A DNA stretch of 64,000 nt from Paenibacillus macerans (GCF_023715465.1 NZ_JAMBOE010000010.1:169731-233730); one strand, 5' to 3'; shown: positions 26,689-37,638, numbered from the stretch's first letter. The notes: a model not told the origin generated them from the sequence alone. Numbers and translations: made by a program.

Positions 26689-27148
26689 TCAAATTTTAGG
26701 ATATAAATGTTTTAATTTTCCTCTGGCTTGCTCGGTCGTAAAGTGCCATTGTACCGATTTCTGAGCCTAATTGCGATTCACTCCCCAAACCGTTGCTTCT
26801 CGCTGTAAATTGTTCCATGAAGCCGATACGGCGATGCAGGCATTGCACCATCAGAGCGCTCAGTTCGATTTCAGCGATGTTCGGCCAACTCCCATGCTTC
26901 GGGGGGTAATAGATCTTCAGACGTTTGGCCAAAGACAGCGGCACATCAGGATTAAACGTTTCATACAACGACGAAATCGTATGGGAATTCAAATTATCCA
27001 TGACGAACCGAACGCGCTTCGCCTTGGGATAATGAACCTCAGGAAGCTCACGAACTTGCTCGGCCCAATCAGCTTTAGTCCGTCGTTCACTCACGTGGAC
27101 ATGACGCCACCCGGCTAATGGTTCGGTAAACAATAACAGTTGCCTTTT
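26689..27148 (-). pseudogene. IS630-family transposase remnant
   Basis: The C-terminal half of an IS630-type DDE transposase. VRFVMDNLNSHT contains the second catalytic Asp region, and YYPPKHGSWPNIAEIELSAL contains the conserved Glu region. The frame then shifts: HRRIGFMEQFTARS is out of register and the natural C-terminus (FTTEQARGKLKHLYP) is found in another frame, ending at 26689. Upstream of LLLFTEPLAGW a stop blocks the frame and the first half is missing. No terminal inverted repeats are evident. It is a dead fragment marking past transposition here. Confidence 0.85.
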
Positions 27149-27152
27149 TTAC

Positions 27153-27179
27153 GGAATGCAGAGGGATACTTTGCATTCC
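27153..27179 (-). other. Hairpin at the broken end of the transposase remnant
   Basis: GGAATGCA pairs with TGCATTCC across 11 nt, followed on the minus strand by GTAAAAAAGG. It may be a decayed terminator or the edge of the deleted element. Confidence 0.35.
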
Positions 27180-27374
27180 TCCTATTCTGTTTTACCAAAT
27201 AAAAATTCACTCTATTCGTACCTCGTACATGGAAGAAAAGCAGTTTGTTAAATTTTTTAACTTGGGTCACATTTTTGATAGATTTAATTATTGGGAACTA
27301 GTTTACAGGCAATATTTTAGCATTAGTATAAATAGTGATAATAATAGGGTTTATTGGAAGAGAGGTTGTTAAAG

Positions 27375-28610
27375 TTGCGCAGCTTTCTATTACTTTTTCT
27401 TGCTTTAAATTTGACGATTTTATCAAGTTGTACCGAGAAACCGTCACCCCTGGAAAATAAAGAGGCGGTCAAATTAAAACATCGGCTATTTCTCTGAGAA
27501 AAAATTTGATGATAGATACGCTTCTCTACTGGCGCTGGAATATCCGAATTTACAGTATACCATCGTTCCAATAAGCGATATCTTAAGAAGAAAAATAACT
27601 GTAAGCGAATGGGCGGAAAACAATGATGTGGATTTGATTTATTTGCCTTCGAATCAATTTCAGCTGGCTATAAATAACGGATTGCTTCAAACCCTCGACA
27701 ACTATGTAGCCCGGGATTCATTCCCTTTGGAGAATATGATACCGAGCGGCAAACTGTACGGATTGCCTCCTACTTTTTACGGCAGCGCTTTAGTGTATAA
27801 CCAACAGCTTTTTGATCAATACGGCGTGGACTCCCCGACAGAACAGATGACATGGGAAGATATTATTGTTTTGGCCAACCGGTTTCCAAAAGGGTTGTCC
27901 CTGCCCTATCCGTCAACAGCCGATTGGCTAATCGACATAGGCCAAACCGAAAACCTTCAAGCTTACGATGAGCAGACGAAAACCATCTCTTTAAACAGCC
28001 TGTCCTGGGCAAAAGTTCTAGAGTTAATAAAAGTACCATTAAACCGCGGAAATATTGCATTTAATGACATCAATAAAAAATCCTTCAATTCAGAAAATTA
28101 TGCAATGGCTGTTGTTAATTACGAGGATGTTAATGGTTTAGAGCAACAAGGCTCCGAACTAAAATGGAAGCTGGTAACCATGCCAGTCAGTCCTGCTTCT
28201 CCGCAATCCAGTCACCATGTTTCGCTAGAGGCCGAAGCGATGAAACTTGTTAAATTTATTGCTAGAGATTCGGTAAATAGCCAACTATTGGCCAAGAACC
28301 AGCCGAATTATGGATTGCCTGCCGTAACCGAGTACGTGGAGCAGGTTGGGGATCATGATTTGTCTCCTCTTTACACCCTTAAAGCAAATCCCAATTATGT
28401 CGACCTGTATACCCAAGTCGATGCCGAGATCCTCGACACCTTTCAGGATGCTGCCCAAGGCGTATTAGACATGCTGCTTCAAAATAAAATAAAATAACCT
28501 TGGATGAAGCTCTTGCCGAGGTGGAAGTCAAGGGACAAGAAGCCGTAGACACCGCGGTACTTACCCTTGAGCAAAAAAAGTTACAAAACAATCAGGGTAA
28601 CCTCCAATAA
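27375..28610 (+). pseudogene. Extracellular solute-binding lipoprotein, two frameshifts
   Basis: It begins with TTG and a lipoprotein signal with lipobox LSSCTEK, then stops early at LKHRLFL. From about 27474 the protein continues in another frame (NIGYFSEKKFDDRY, then IYLPSNQFQLAINNGLLQ, typical of family-1 binding proteins). Near 28494 a second shift returns to the first frame, giving TLDEALAEVEVKGQEAVDTA and a natural stop at 28608. Around SLEAEAMKLVKFI a short in-frame deletion is also likely. Both shifts lie in A-rich runs, so sequencing error is possible, but the gene is alone without permeases and next to an IS remnant, which favours decay. Confidence 0.8.
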
Positions 28611-28769
28611 AAAAGTTGAGCCGGAAGCGCGGCCGAACGCACGGCGTCCCTGCCTGAAACAAGCTCGATGCGCAGCGTTCCAGGGCGGATGACTTTGCTG
28701 AAATGGGCCAACGAATAATAAGCCAGCGTTAGTCTGCTGCGAATTTTTGTCCAAGCTAAGAAATACCAC

Positions 28770-28798
28770 TTGCATTTCCTTGAGCGATACCATATAAT
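28770..28798 (+). promoter_or_regulatory. Sigma-A promoter of tRNA-Arg
   Basis: TTGCAT and TATAAT are separated by 17 bp; the tRNA begins 28 bp after the -10. Confidence 0.75.
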
Positions 28799-28825
28799 CA
28801 ATTTTGCACGCTAAATTTGCGATTT

Positions 28826-28900
28826 GCGCCCGTGGTCCAATGGATATGACGTAGGCCTCCGGAGCCTGAGATCGAGGTTCGATTCCTCGCGGGCGCGCCA
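28826..28900 (+). tRNA. tRNA-Arg, anticodon CCG
   Basis: A complete cloverleaf: acceptor GCGCCCG/CGGGCGC, D arm GTCC...GATATGAC, anticodon loop CTCCGGA with anticodon CCG (reads CGG), T arm GAGG-TTCGATT-CCTC, and genomically encoded CCA end. Single gene with its own promoter. Confidence 0.95.
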
Positions 28901-28941
28901 TACTTAACCAACAGATAAATAACCAAACGCTGAGTTCCAAC

Positions 28942-28978
28942 GCCTGAATGACTGTATTAATGACATTGGGCTTTTTTT
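28942..28978 (+). terminator. Terminator after tRNA-Arg
   Basis: GCCTGAATG pairs with CATTGGGC (one bulge, one wobble) and is followed by T7. Confidence 0.65.
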
Positions 28979-28988
28979 ATCCCCTGAG

Positions 28989-29005
28989 TTTGACTATCTT
29001 TGACT
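28989..29005 (-). promoter_or_regulatory. CtsR operator
   Basis: On the minus strand AGTCAAA-GAT-AGTCAAA matches the CtsR direct-repeat consensus RGTCAAA-NAN-RGTCAAA without a mismatch. It overlaps the -35 of the clpP promoter, so CtsR would block polymerase until heat or protein stress. Confidence 0.9.
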
Positions 29006-29028
29006 TTTGCGAATAAATTGTTTATGAT
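29000..29028 (+). promoter_or_regulatory. Sigma-A promoter of clpP
   Basis: TTGACT and TATGAT are spaced by 17 bp. The -35 lies within the CtsR repeat. The leader to the clpP start is about 165 nt and holds no other recognised element. Confidence 0.8.
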
Positions 29029-29200
29029 GAGGTTATAATCGATCGTTTCCGTCAATTCTGATGATTGATCGAACCGATTTTAAAGCAATCTCATCCCAAG
29101 CGAGAAGCTGCCGTGCAAGCGATCCGGGTGAAGTGGCCCATACATACGCCGGAAGCCGGATAACTGCCGCAGCCGCTCTAAATTTAAGGAGGTTTTATCG

Positions 29201-29797
29201 GTGAGTTATATTCCTATGGTCGTTGAACAAAGCAACCGCGGCGAACGCGCCTACGACATTTATTCCCGACTGCTGAAGGACCGGATCATTTTCCTGGGCT
29301 CGCAAGTCAACGACGTCGTGGCCAACTCCATCATCGCTCAAATGCTGTTCCTGGATGCGGAAGATCCGACGAAAGACATCTCCCTCTACATCAACAGCCC
29401 CGGCGGATCAATTACCGCAGGCATGGCCATTTTCGATACGATGCAGTTCATCAAAGCGGACGTCTCCACGATTTGCGTCGGCCTTGCCGCTTCCATGGGC
29501 GCGTTCCTGCTGAACGCCGGCGCTCCCGGTAAGCGCTACGCCCTGCCGAACAGCGAGATCATGATCCACCAGCCGCTCGGCGGTGCGGAAGGCCAGGCAA
29601 CGGACATTGAAATCCGCGCCCGCCGCATCCTGAAAATGCGCGACAAGCTGAACCACATTCTCGCAGAGCGCACCGGCCAACCGCTGGAACGGATCGAAAA
29701 AGACACCGACCGCGACTACTTCATGAGCGCGATCGAGGCCAAAGAATACGGCTTGGTCGATCAGGTCATCGAAAAAGTAAATCCGGCGAAAGCATGA
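29201..29797 (+). CDS. clpP: ATP-dependent Clp protease proteolytic subunit
   Basis: Serine protease subunit that forms the ClpP tetradecamer and degrades proteins fed by ClpC/ClpX. It has 198 residues. N-terminal residues MSYIPMVVEQSNRGERAYDI match the family. The catalytic Ser is in GLAASMGAFLL (about residue 98), His in IMIHQPLGG (about 123) and Asp near residue 172 (EKDTDRDYF). The GTG start follows AAGGAGG. CtsR control is indicated by the operator upstream. Confidence 0.99.
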   Translation: MSYIPMVVEQSNRGERAYDIYSRLLKDRIIFLGSQVNDVVANSIIAQMLFLDAEDPTKDISLYINSPGGSITAGMAIFDTMQFIKADVSTICVGLAASMGAFLLNAGAPGKRYALPNSEIMIHQPLGGAEGQATDIEIRARRILKMRDKLNHILAERTGQPLERIEKDTDRDYFMSAIEAKEYGLVDQVIEKVNPAKA

Positions 29798-29813
29798 GGC
29801 CGGCTTGAGGCGA

Positions 29814-29857
29814 AGGCTGCCCCGAACGACAGGACACTGTTCGTAGGGCAGCCTTTT
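29814..29857 (+). terminator. Terminator of clpP
   Basis: AGGCTGCCC pairs with GGGCAGCCT, enclosing an inner CGAAC/GTTCG stem, followed by T6. Confidence 0.9.
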
Positions 29858-29930
29858 TTGTTATGATTAGGCATAATAGCTAAAGAGCTTAAGGCGCTAT
29901 TTTATCAAAGAGCAAAGGAGTGACCGGGGA

Positions 29931-31724
29931 ATGAAACCTGCTGCAAGAAAGAAACTGTTTGAAGTCAGCCAGGTTTTGGCGGAAGTGGCCATCGGGAAAA
30001 AGAAAGCCGATTGTGTCGTCAAAAACGGCACTTTAGTTAATGTATACACCGGAGAGCTGCTGCCGCATACGGATGTCGCCGTGGCCCAGGGGCGCATTGC
30101 CTACGTCGGGGACGCCGGGCATACGATAGGCGAGGAGACAGCCGTCATCGATGCCGCGGGGTGTTATATCGTCCCGGGTTTGCTGGACGGTCACATGCAC
30201 GTAGAAAGTACGATGCTGTCGGTGACCGAGTTTGCCAAGGCCGCTTTGGCCAAAGGGACGACCGGCGTCTTTATGGATCCGCATGAAATCGCCAACGTGT
30301 TTGGAGCCGAAGGCGTACGCTGGATGCACGAGGAAGGTCAGGGACTGCCGCTGAAGGTGTTCACCACGTTCCCGTCCTGCGTGCCGGCCACCGACCATCT
30401 GGAGGACGCCGGGGCGACGCTGGAAGTGAAAGACATCGCCGAAGGCATGACCTGGGACGGGGTCGAGGGGCTGGGCGAAGTGATGAACTTCCCTGGCGTC
30501 GTGTATGGTGATGCGAAAATGAGCGGAGAGATCCGAGCGACGATGGAAGCGGGCAAAACGGTCACAGGCCATTTCCCCAGCGAAGACGAGCGCATGCTGC
30601 AGGCGTATATCGCCTCCGGGGTCACCGACGACCATGAGACGGTCACGCGGGAGCAGGGGCTGCTGAAGCTGCGCCTCGGTATGCATCTGATGATCCGCGA
30701 GGGCTCCGCCTGGCACGATGTGAAGGAAGTGATCAAGGTGGTGACCGAGGACCATGCGGACACGGTCAACATCATGCTGGTCACCGACGACGTTTACCCG
30801 CAGACACTGATCGAAAAAGGCCACATGAACCATGTTGTGCGCCGCGCGATTGAGGAAGGCGTGGAGCCGGTCACCGCGATTCAAATGGGCACGATCAACA
30901 CGGCCCGATATTTCAAGGTGGACGGTGACGTGGGCGGCATCGCCCCGGGAAAATGCGCCGACCTGCTGCTGATCGACGATCTAAAGCGGATGGAACCGTC
31001 CACCGTGATTGTGGATGGGATCGTCGTTTACGATAGCGGCGAGCTGCGCGTGCCTTTCCCGGTGTATCCGTATCCGGAACGCGCGCGTAATTCAGTGCAT
31101 TTGGCACGTCCTTTGGAGCCGGGCGATTTCTTGCTGGCCAGCCAAAGCGGACATGCCGAGACGAAGGTGCATGTCATCGACGTGATCGAAAACAGCGCGC
31201 GGACGCAAAAAGGAACCGCCAGCCTGAAGGTGGCGGACGGTTTGATTCAGCCCGATCTGGCGCAGGACGTCCTGACGCTGGCCTGCATCGACCGCCATCA
31301 CGGCTCCGGCGATATTTCGCTGGCGTTTGCCCGCGGGTTTGGGCTGAAGCGGGGCGCCGTCGCCTCTACGGTGGCGCATGACAGCCACAACCTGCTAGTG
31401 ATGGGCGCAAACGCTGAGGACATGGCCTTCGCCGCAAACGAGCTGGCGAAGCTGGGCGGCGGCATGATCGCCGTGCAGGACGGGCAAGTGCTGGCCGCCG
31501 TGCCGATGGCGATCGCCGGCCTGATGTCCGATCAGCCGCTGGAAACGGTGGCCGCGCAGGTCAAGCAACTGGAGGCCGCCTGGAGGCAGCTCGGATGCCC
31601 GCTGAACGCGCCGTTCATGACGTTTTCGCTGATCGCCCTGCCGGTCATTCCGGTGCTCCGCATCACCAACCGCGGGCTCGCGGACGTGAACGATTTCCGG
31701 CTGATCCCGGTGGAGATCGTATAA
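29931..31724 (+). CDS. ade: Adenine deaminase
   Basis: Deaminates adenine to hypoxanthine in purine salvage. It has 597 residues, the usual size of the amidohydrolase-type AdeC. Metal-binding motifs are visible: PGLLDGHMHVESTM (HxH), FMDPHEIANVFG (active site) and VTGHFP with a further His. TDDHETV carries a conserved Asp. The C-terminal domain contains DRHHGSG and SHDSHNLLVMG, typical of this family. AAAGGAG precedes the ATG. No purine riboswitch is seen in the 70-bp leader. Confidence 0.96.
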   Translation: MKPAARKKLFEVSQVLAEVAIGKKKADCVVKNGTLVNVYTGELLPHTDVAVAQGRIAYVGDAGHTIGEETAVIDAAGCYIVPGLLDGHMHVESTMLSVTEFAKAALAKGTTGVFMDPHEIANVFGAEGVRWMHEEGQGLPLKVFTTFPSCVPATDHLEDAGATLEVKDIAEGMTWDGVEGLGEVMNFPGVVYGDAKMSGEIRATMEAGKTVTGHFPSEDERMLQAYIASGVTDDHETVTREQGLLKLRLGMHLMIREGSAWHDVKEVIKVVTEDHADTVNIMLVTDDVYPQTLIEKGHMNHVVRRAIEEGVEPVTAIQMGTINTARYFKVDGDVGGIAPGKCADLLLIDDLKRMEPSTVIVDGIVVYDSGELRVPFPVYPYPERARNSVHLARPLEPGDFLLASQSGHAETKVHVIDVIENSARTQKGTASLKVADGLIQPDLAQDVLTLACIDRHHGSGDISLAFARGFGLKRGAVASTVAHDSHNLLVMGANAEDMAFAANELAKLGGGMIAVQDGQVLAAVPMAIAGLMSDQPLETVAAQVKQLEAAWRQLGCPLNAPFMTFSLIALPVIPVLRITNRGLADVNDFRLIPVEIV

Positions 31725-31730
31725 ACCGAT

Positions 31731-31755
31731 GCGGACGGCCACCCCGGCCGTCCGC
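31731..31755. terminator. Hairpin between ade and uxaC
   Basis: GCGGACGGCC pairs perfectly with GGCCGTCCGC across a 5-nt loop, between convergent genes. T runs on both sides are short, so it is a bidirectional but T-poor terminator. Confidence 0.65.
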
Positions 31756-31785
31756 AAATTTAAATCTCCTTCCTTCCCCGTTCTT

Positions 31786-33195
<1,410 letters not shown>

Positions 33196-33249
33196 TTCCC
33201 CTTGCTCCCTTCGTTTTTCAACCTGATAGATTCCATAATATCAAATGGA

Positions 33250-33263
33250 TGTTAACGTTAACA
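33250..33263. promoter_or_regulatory. cre/LacI-type operator upstream of uxaC
   Basis: TGTTAACGTTAACA is a perfect 14-bp palindrome. It fits both the catabolite-responsive element consensus TGWNANCGNTNWCA and the general LacI half-site pattern. A TATTAT element lies downstream toward uxaC, and the palindrome overlaps the expected -35. CcpA or a LacI-type hexuronate regulator is the likely ligand. Confidence 0.75.
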
Positions 33264-33352
33264 TGACTAATTGATTTTATTGTAATCGTTTTATTCCGAA
33301 ACGCAAGAACAAACTCTCCCAGGACCGTTCAAACGGATATGCCCCGCCATAA

Positions 33353-33667
33353 GAAAAGCGTCTGACGGCGTCCTTTAAGGGCTCTGACTTCTACTTTGGA
33401 GCGATTGAAGGCTCTTCCTAAACTTTGGACGCTGCTCTAACGGACACCAGCGACCTTATCCGCCCATTTCCCGAGTATTTCCCAGCCTAACGGACACACT
33501 TAACCCTATTTCGCTTAAAACCCGTTCATCCAGGCCGATTTGAGGTAAATAAGGTCTTCTGTGTCCGTCACATTTTGCAATCCTCCGTTTTTCCTCAAAT
33601 AACGGCTCTGGTGTCCCTTAGCCCCCATGCCCCTCCTCTCCCCCCCTCTCTACCTGCGCATCGCCCT
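33353..33667 (+). repeat. Dispersed structured intergenic repeat, copy B
   Basis: Starts GCGTCTGACGGCG and carries the same ordered blocks as copies A and C: TCTGACTTCTAC, TAACGGACACCAGCGACCTT, the second TAACGGACAC, CCGTTCATCCAGGCCGATTT, TAAATAAGGT...GTGTCCGT, and the tail CTCAAATAACGGCTC...GTGTCCCTTAGCCCC. It lacks the extra segment of copy A. Confidence 0.85.
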
Positions 33668-33684
33668 CTACCTAGCCCGGAATT

Positions 33685-33737
33685 TAAAAAAAGAACAGTG
33701 CCACGGTCCCCGCCTCGGGAAATCCATGACGCTGTTC
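33685..33737 (-). terminator. Terminator of the potABCD operon
   Basis: On the minus strand GAACAG...CTGTTC closes a long imperfect stem with inner GTCATGG/CCGTGGC pairing, followed by T7, about 20 bp after the potD stop. Confidence 0.75.
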
Positions 33738-33759
33738 CTATGTGTTCCTATGTTAACCG

Positions 33760-34812
33760 TTACTCGCGGCCGCTCTTCAATTCCGTCCAGTAGCGGTCGT
33801 AAACCTGCAGCTTGTCACCCACATCGCCGAGCCACTCGGTGCGGGACAACTCATCGTTGGTCAAATTGATCATCTTGTCGTTCATATATTCCTGGGTGTG
33901 GAATTCCGCCGCTTTTGTGTTCGGGTCGCTGTAGCCGATCGCTTCGTAGTTTTTCGCGCTGACTTTCGGATCCAGCATGAAATTGATGAATTTCTCAGCC
34001 AGCTCCTTGTGCTGGGAGTCCTTCGGAATCGCGTAATTGTCCGACCAGATCGTACCGCCTTCCTTCGGCACCACGTAAGCGACATCCGGATTGTCCTTGA
34101 CGATGTAGGAGGCGTCCCCGGACCATACCGTCGCGATCCAGCCCTCTTCCTGAATCATCTTTTGCTTGATGTTGTCGGTATCGAAGGCCAATACGCTCGG
34201 CAGCAGCTTTTTCAACTCGTCGACAGCCGCAGTGATTTCCGTTTCATTGGTCGAGCTGTTGGAGTAACCGAGCTTTTTCAGCGCCATGCCGATGACTTCG
34301 CGGTTGTCGTCCAACAGGAGCACCTTGCCCGCGTATTTGGGGTTCCACAGGTCTTCCCAGCTGTTGATTTCGTCTTTCACATACTTCTTATTGTAAGCGA
34401 TCCCCGTTACGCCGGAAGTATACACGATCGAGTATTTATTCCCGGGATCGAATGACGGATTCTTGTAGGCGTCGGATACGTTCGCGAAATTCGGAATGTT
34501 ATCCATGTTCAGCGGAGCCAGCAGGTCCTGCTTGATCATTGTGGACACCATATAGTCGGAAGGCTGAATCAAATCGTAGCCGCCCCCGCCGGCTTTGATC
34601 TTGGCCAGCAGGTCCTCGTTGTTGGCGAACACGTCGTAATTGATCTTCACGTTGTATTCCTTCTCGAATTGCGCCAGCACTTCCTCATCGAAGTTGTCCG
34701 CCCAGCTGTAAATGTTCAGCGTCTCCTTAGACGAGCCGCCGCCGCAACCAGCCAGCAGCCCCACCATCATCGTTACCGCCAGCAGCAAGCCGGCCCATTT
34801 CATTTTTTTCAA
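33760..34812 (-). CDS. potD: Spermidine/putrescine-binding lipoprotein PotD
   Basis: Polyamine-binding component of the PotABCD importer, 350 residues. The lipoprotein signal ends in lipobox LLAGCGGG. The mature protein starts with ETLNIYSWADNFDEEVLAQF, the typical PotD/PotF opening with an aromatic/acidic ligand site, and carries GGYDLIQPSDYMV. It lies 54 bp downstream of potC on the same strand. Choice between spermidine and putrescine cannot be decided here. Confidence 0.94.
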   Translation of the reverse strand: MKKMKWAGLLLAVTMMVGLLAGCGGGSSKETLNIYSWADNFDEEVLAQFEKEYNVKINYDVFANNEDLLAKIKAGGGGYDLIQPSDYMVSTMIKQDLLAPLNMDNIPNFANVSDAYKNPSFDPGNKYSIVYTSGVTGIAYNKKYVKDEINSWEDLWNPKYAGKVLLLDDNREVIGMALKKLGYSNSSTNETEITAAVDELKKLLPSVLAFDTDNIKQKMIQEEGWIATVWSGDASYIVKDNPDVAYVVPKEGGTIWSDNYAIPKDSQHKELAEKFINFMLDPKVSAKNYEAIGYSDPNTKAAEFHTQEYMNDKMINLTNDELSRTEWLGDVGDKLQVYDRYWTELKSGRE

Positions 34813-34866
34813 TTCTCAGTCTCCTTTCTCCTTCTTTCATCGGCACAAGCCGGTCCGCCATGTTTC

Positions 34867-35673
34867 CTAAAACGGCAGCACCGACTGCTTTTTTTGCCCC
34901 TTGCCGCGGTTCAGCACAAATTGAGCCAGGAAGATCAGCGTTACCGTAACCAGAATCAAAATCGTACAAAGCGCGTTAATTTCCGGGGAAATACCCCGTT
35001 TCACCTGGCCGTAAATATAAATCGGCAACGTTGTCGAATTCGGTCCGCTGACAAAAAAGCTAACCATAAAGTCGTCCAGCGACAGCGTAAAAGCGATAAG
35101 CGCTCCAGAGACAATCCCCGGCAAAATTTGCGGCAGGGTCACGTGGCGGAACGTTTGCCAGGTTCCGGCGCCCAAATCCTGCGCCGCTTCCTCCAATTGG
35201 CCGCCCATGCCGGACAACCGGGTCGAGACGACGACGTAAACATATGACAAGCTGAACGTAATGTGTGCGATCATAATCGTTATTTTGCCCAGCGGCATAT
35301 GAAGCTGAGTAAACAGCACCAGCAAGGACAAACCCATAATAATATCCGGGACGATAATCGGCATATACAGCAGCCCGCCCATACCGGCCTTGGTCCTTCT
35401 GCCGACCTTACGCATGGCCAGCGCGGCCAAGGTGCCCAGCAGCGTAGAAACGATCGTGGAAACGACCGCTACGGTCAAACTGTTGCTTAGCGCCTCCATC
35501 ACATGGCGGTTGTCGAACAGGGACACGTACCAATCGAACGTAAACCCGCTCCAATCCGCGGCCAGCCTGGAGCTGTTGAACGAATAGGCGACGATAAACG
35601 CGATCGGCACATAAATGAAAATCATCATGATCAGGGAATGGATGCCCAGCAGCGGATGGCTTTTCGTCTTCAT
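34867..35673 (-). CDS. potC: Polyamine ABC permease PotC
   Basis: Membrane permease of 268 residues with about six helices and EAA loop LEEAAQDLGAGTWQTFRHVT. It overlaps the potB stop by ATGA, so the two permeases are coupled. Pairs with PotB to form the channel. Confidence 0.94.
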   Translation of the reverse strand: MKTKSHPLLGIHSLIMMIFIYVPIAFIVAYSFNSSRLAADWSGFTFDWYVSLFDNRHVMEALSNSLTVAVVSTIVSTLLGTLAALAMRKVGRRTKAGMGGLLYMPIIVPDIIMGLSLLVLFTQLHMPLGKITIMIAHITFSLSYVYVVVSTRLSGMGGQLEEAAQDLGAGTWQTFRHVTLPQILPGIVSGALIAFTLSLDDFMVSFFVSGPNSTTLPIYIYGQVKRGISPEINALCTILILVTVTLIFLAQFVLNRGKGQKKQSVLPF

Positions 35674-36521
35674 GAGCCCACCTCCCGCACGGTCTGATAC
35701 CGTGAAGTCATCGCCCGGTTAAACAGCGCAATCAGAATCAGCGAGGTGATGACGAAGATCACCGACAGCGCCGAGCCGAACGGCCAGTTGCGCGCCCCGA
35801 GGAACTGGCTTTGAATGATGTTGCTGATCATCGCCGACTTCGCGCCGCCCAGAATGTCCGTGACGACGAACATGCCGGTCGTCGAAACGTAGACCAGCAC
35901 CGATCCGGTCATAATTCCCGATTTCGTCTGCGGCAGCGTAATATGCCAAAACGCCCGCCAACGCGAAGCGCCCAAATCACTGGCGGCCTCAAGCAGCTTC
36001 TTATCCATCTGCTCCAGGGAAACGTAAATCGGCAGCACCATAAACGGAATAAACGTGTATACCATGCCGAGCAGCACCGCGCCCCGCGTATATAGCATCT
36101 GCAGCGGTTCGGCAATCAAGCCGAAGTCCAGCAGCAGTTCATTGACAACCCCTTGGGTACGAAGCAGCAGCACCCAGGCGTAGGTGCGGATCAGGAAATT
36201 GATCCAAAAGGGCACCGTAATCAGCACCAGCCCCCAGGTTTGCATACGCGGACCGGCGTTCGCTATATAATAGGCCAATGGATAGCTCAGCAGCAGACAG
36301 AAGATGGTCGTCAGCACGGACAAGATGATCGTATCCCAATAAATCCCCAAATAAAGCGGATCGAAAAACATGGCGTAGGCGTCGAATTTGAAGTCCAGCA
36401 CCACATTGCCCAAACTGTCGCGGCCCATGAAGGAAATGCCTACGACGATCAGCATCGGAACCACCAGAAACAGACTCAGCCACAGCAGAACCGGGAGCAG
36501 GCTCAGGCTCGATTTTTTCAT
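35670..36521 (-). CDS. potB: Polyamine ABC permease PotB
   Basis: Membrane permease of 283 residues; I start at MKKSSLSLLPVLL because its ATG overlaps the potA stop as ATGA, and the longer frame would extend into potA. EAA loop: LLEAASDLGASRWRAFWHIT. Forms the heterodimeric channel with PotC. Confidence 0.94.
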   Translation of the reverse strand: MKKSSLSLLPVLLWLSLFLVVPMLIVVGISFMGRDSLGNVVLDFKFDAYAMFFDPLYLGIYWDTIILSVLTTIFCLLLSYPLAYYIANAGPRMQTWGLVLITVPFWINFLIRTYAWVLLLRTQGVVNELLLDFGLIAEPLQMLYTRGAVLLGMVYTFIPFMVLPIYVSLEQMDKKLLEAASDLGASRWRAFWHITLPQTKSGIMTGSVLVYVSTTGMFVVTDILGGAKSAMISNIIQSQFLGARNWPFGSALSVIFVITSLILIALFNRAMTSRYQTVREVGS

Positions 36522-37492
36522 GACCCGATGATCACCTCGTCCTCCGGCTTCCAATCCACCCCGATTTGCTCGCCGACTTGATAAGGATGGTCATCCGCCG
36601 CATCCAGCACGATCGAAACGGTCATCGGCTCGTTATCCAGCTGGACGATCAATTTATGAACGCTCCCCAAATAAAGCACATCCTGCACTTCACCGGTTCT
36701 TTTGGCGCCGGCGATGCCGCTGCCGCAGACGGTCCGGAGTTTCTCCGGCCGCACCGCAAACAGCCGCCCATCCAGCGAAAAGATATTGTTCTCGCCGACA
36801 AAAGTAGCGGCGAACAGCGTTGCCGGCGAAGCGTAAATTTCCCGCGGCGTGCCGATTTGCTCCACCCGGCCGCTGTTCATGATGACGATCCGGTCGGACA
36901 TCATCATCGCTTCCTCCTGATCGTGCGTTACATACACGAACGTAATGCCCAGGCTGCGCTGCAATTGCTTCAGCTCGGCCTGCAGGCTTTTGCGCAGCTG
37001 CAGATCCAGCGCTCCAAGCGGCTCGTCCAACAGCAAAACGCGGGGCTTGTTGGCGATCGCCCGGGCGATTGCCACCCGCTGCTGCTGCCCGCCGGACAGC
37101 TGGTGCGGGTAGCGCTTGACAAGTGCGGTCAACTGCGTCATCTCCACCGCCTCTTGAATGCGTTCCTTCTGCTGCTTTGCCGGCATTTTTTTCATTTTCA
37201 AACCAAATGCGATATTCTCCTCTACCGTCATATGCGGGAACAAAGCGTAATGCTGGAACACAAGGTTCAAATCCCGGCGGTTGGGAGGCAGATTCGTCAG
37301 GTCGGTCCCATCCAGCAGGATTTTCCCCGACGTCGGATGTTCAAAACCCGCTATCATGCGTAAAATCGTCGTCTTGCCGCAGCCGCTCGGGCCCAGCAAG
37401 GTCAGGAATTCCCCTTCCTTTATGGTGAGCGATAGCGGATGCACGACAACCTGACCCGCAAAGTGTTTTTCCACCGCAGCCAGTTCAATCAT
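36518..37492 (-). CDS. potA: Polyamine ABC transporter ATPase PotA
   Basis: ATPase of 324 residues started at MIELAAVEKHF, with AAGGAG 11 bases upstream. Walker A GPSGCGKTT, signature LSGGQQQR, Walker B VLLLDEPLGALD, switch YVTHDQEEA, and a C-terminal TOBE-type regulatory domain from about residue 235. It is the first gene of the operon and has a roughly 200-nt structured leader. No XRE regulator gene precedes it, unlike in some Firmicutes. Confidence 0.95.
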   Translation of the reverse strand: MIELAAVEKHFAGQVVVHPLSLTIKEGEFLTLLGPSGCGKTTILRMIAGFEHPTSGKILLDGTDLTNLPPNRRDLNLVFQHYALFPHMTVEENIAFGLKMKKMPAKQQKERIQEAVEMTQLTALVKRYPHQLSGGQQQRVAIARAIANKPRVLLLDEPLGALDLQLRKSLQAELKQLQRSLGITFVYVTHDQEEAMMMSDRIVIMNSGRVEQIGTPREIYASPATLFAATFVGENNIFSLDGRLFAVRPEKLRTVCGSGIAGAKRTGEVQDVLYLGSVHKLIVQLDNEPMTVSIVLDAADDHPYQVGEQIGVDWKPEDEVIIGS

Positions 37493-37522
37493 CGATGCAT
37501 CAACTCCTTTAGTCATTCTGTC

Positions 37523-37553
37523 ATGGGAAAAACGCCCCACGGCGTGCTCCCAT
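37523..37553 (-). promoter_or_regulatory. Long hairpin next to the potA ribosome-binding site
   Basis: ATGGGA/TCCCAT and an inner ACGCC/GGCGT stem form one long hairpin about 17 bp before the potA RBS; on the minus strand the inner stem is followed by TTTTT. It could be an attenuator terminator. Confidence 0.5.
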
Positions 37554-37638
37554 AGGAGGTAAAACCGCGTTTAGCGGCACTTTTCTTATGATAAAAAGAC
37601 GTCGGCAACTTCGAAGCTTACACTTATATTTATCTTAA

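Noticed and set aside
28581..28940. Minus-strand open frame across the tRNA-Arg region
   Set aside because: It runs through the tRNA gene and its promoter and has no protein-like features or RBS.
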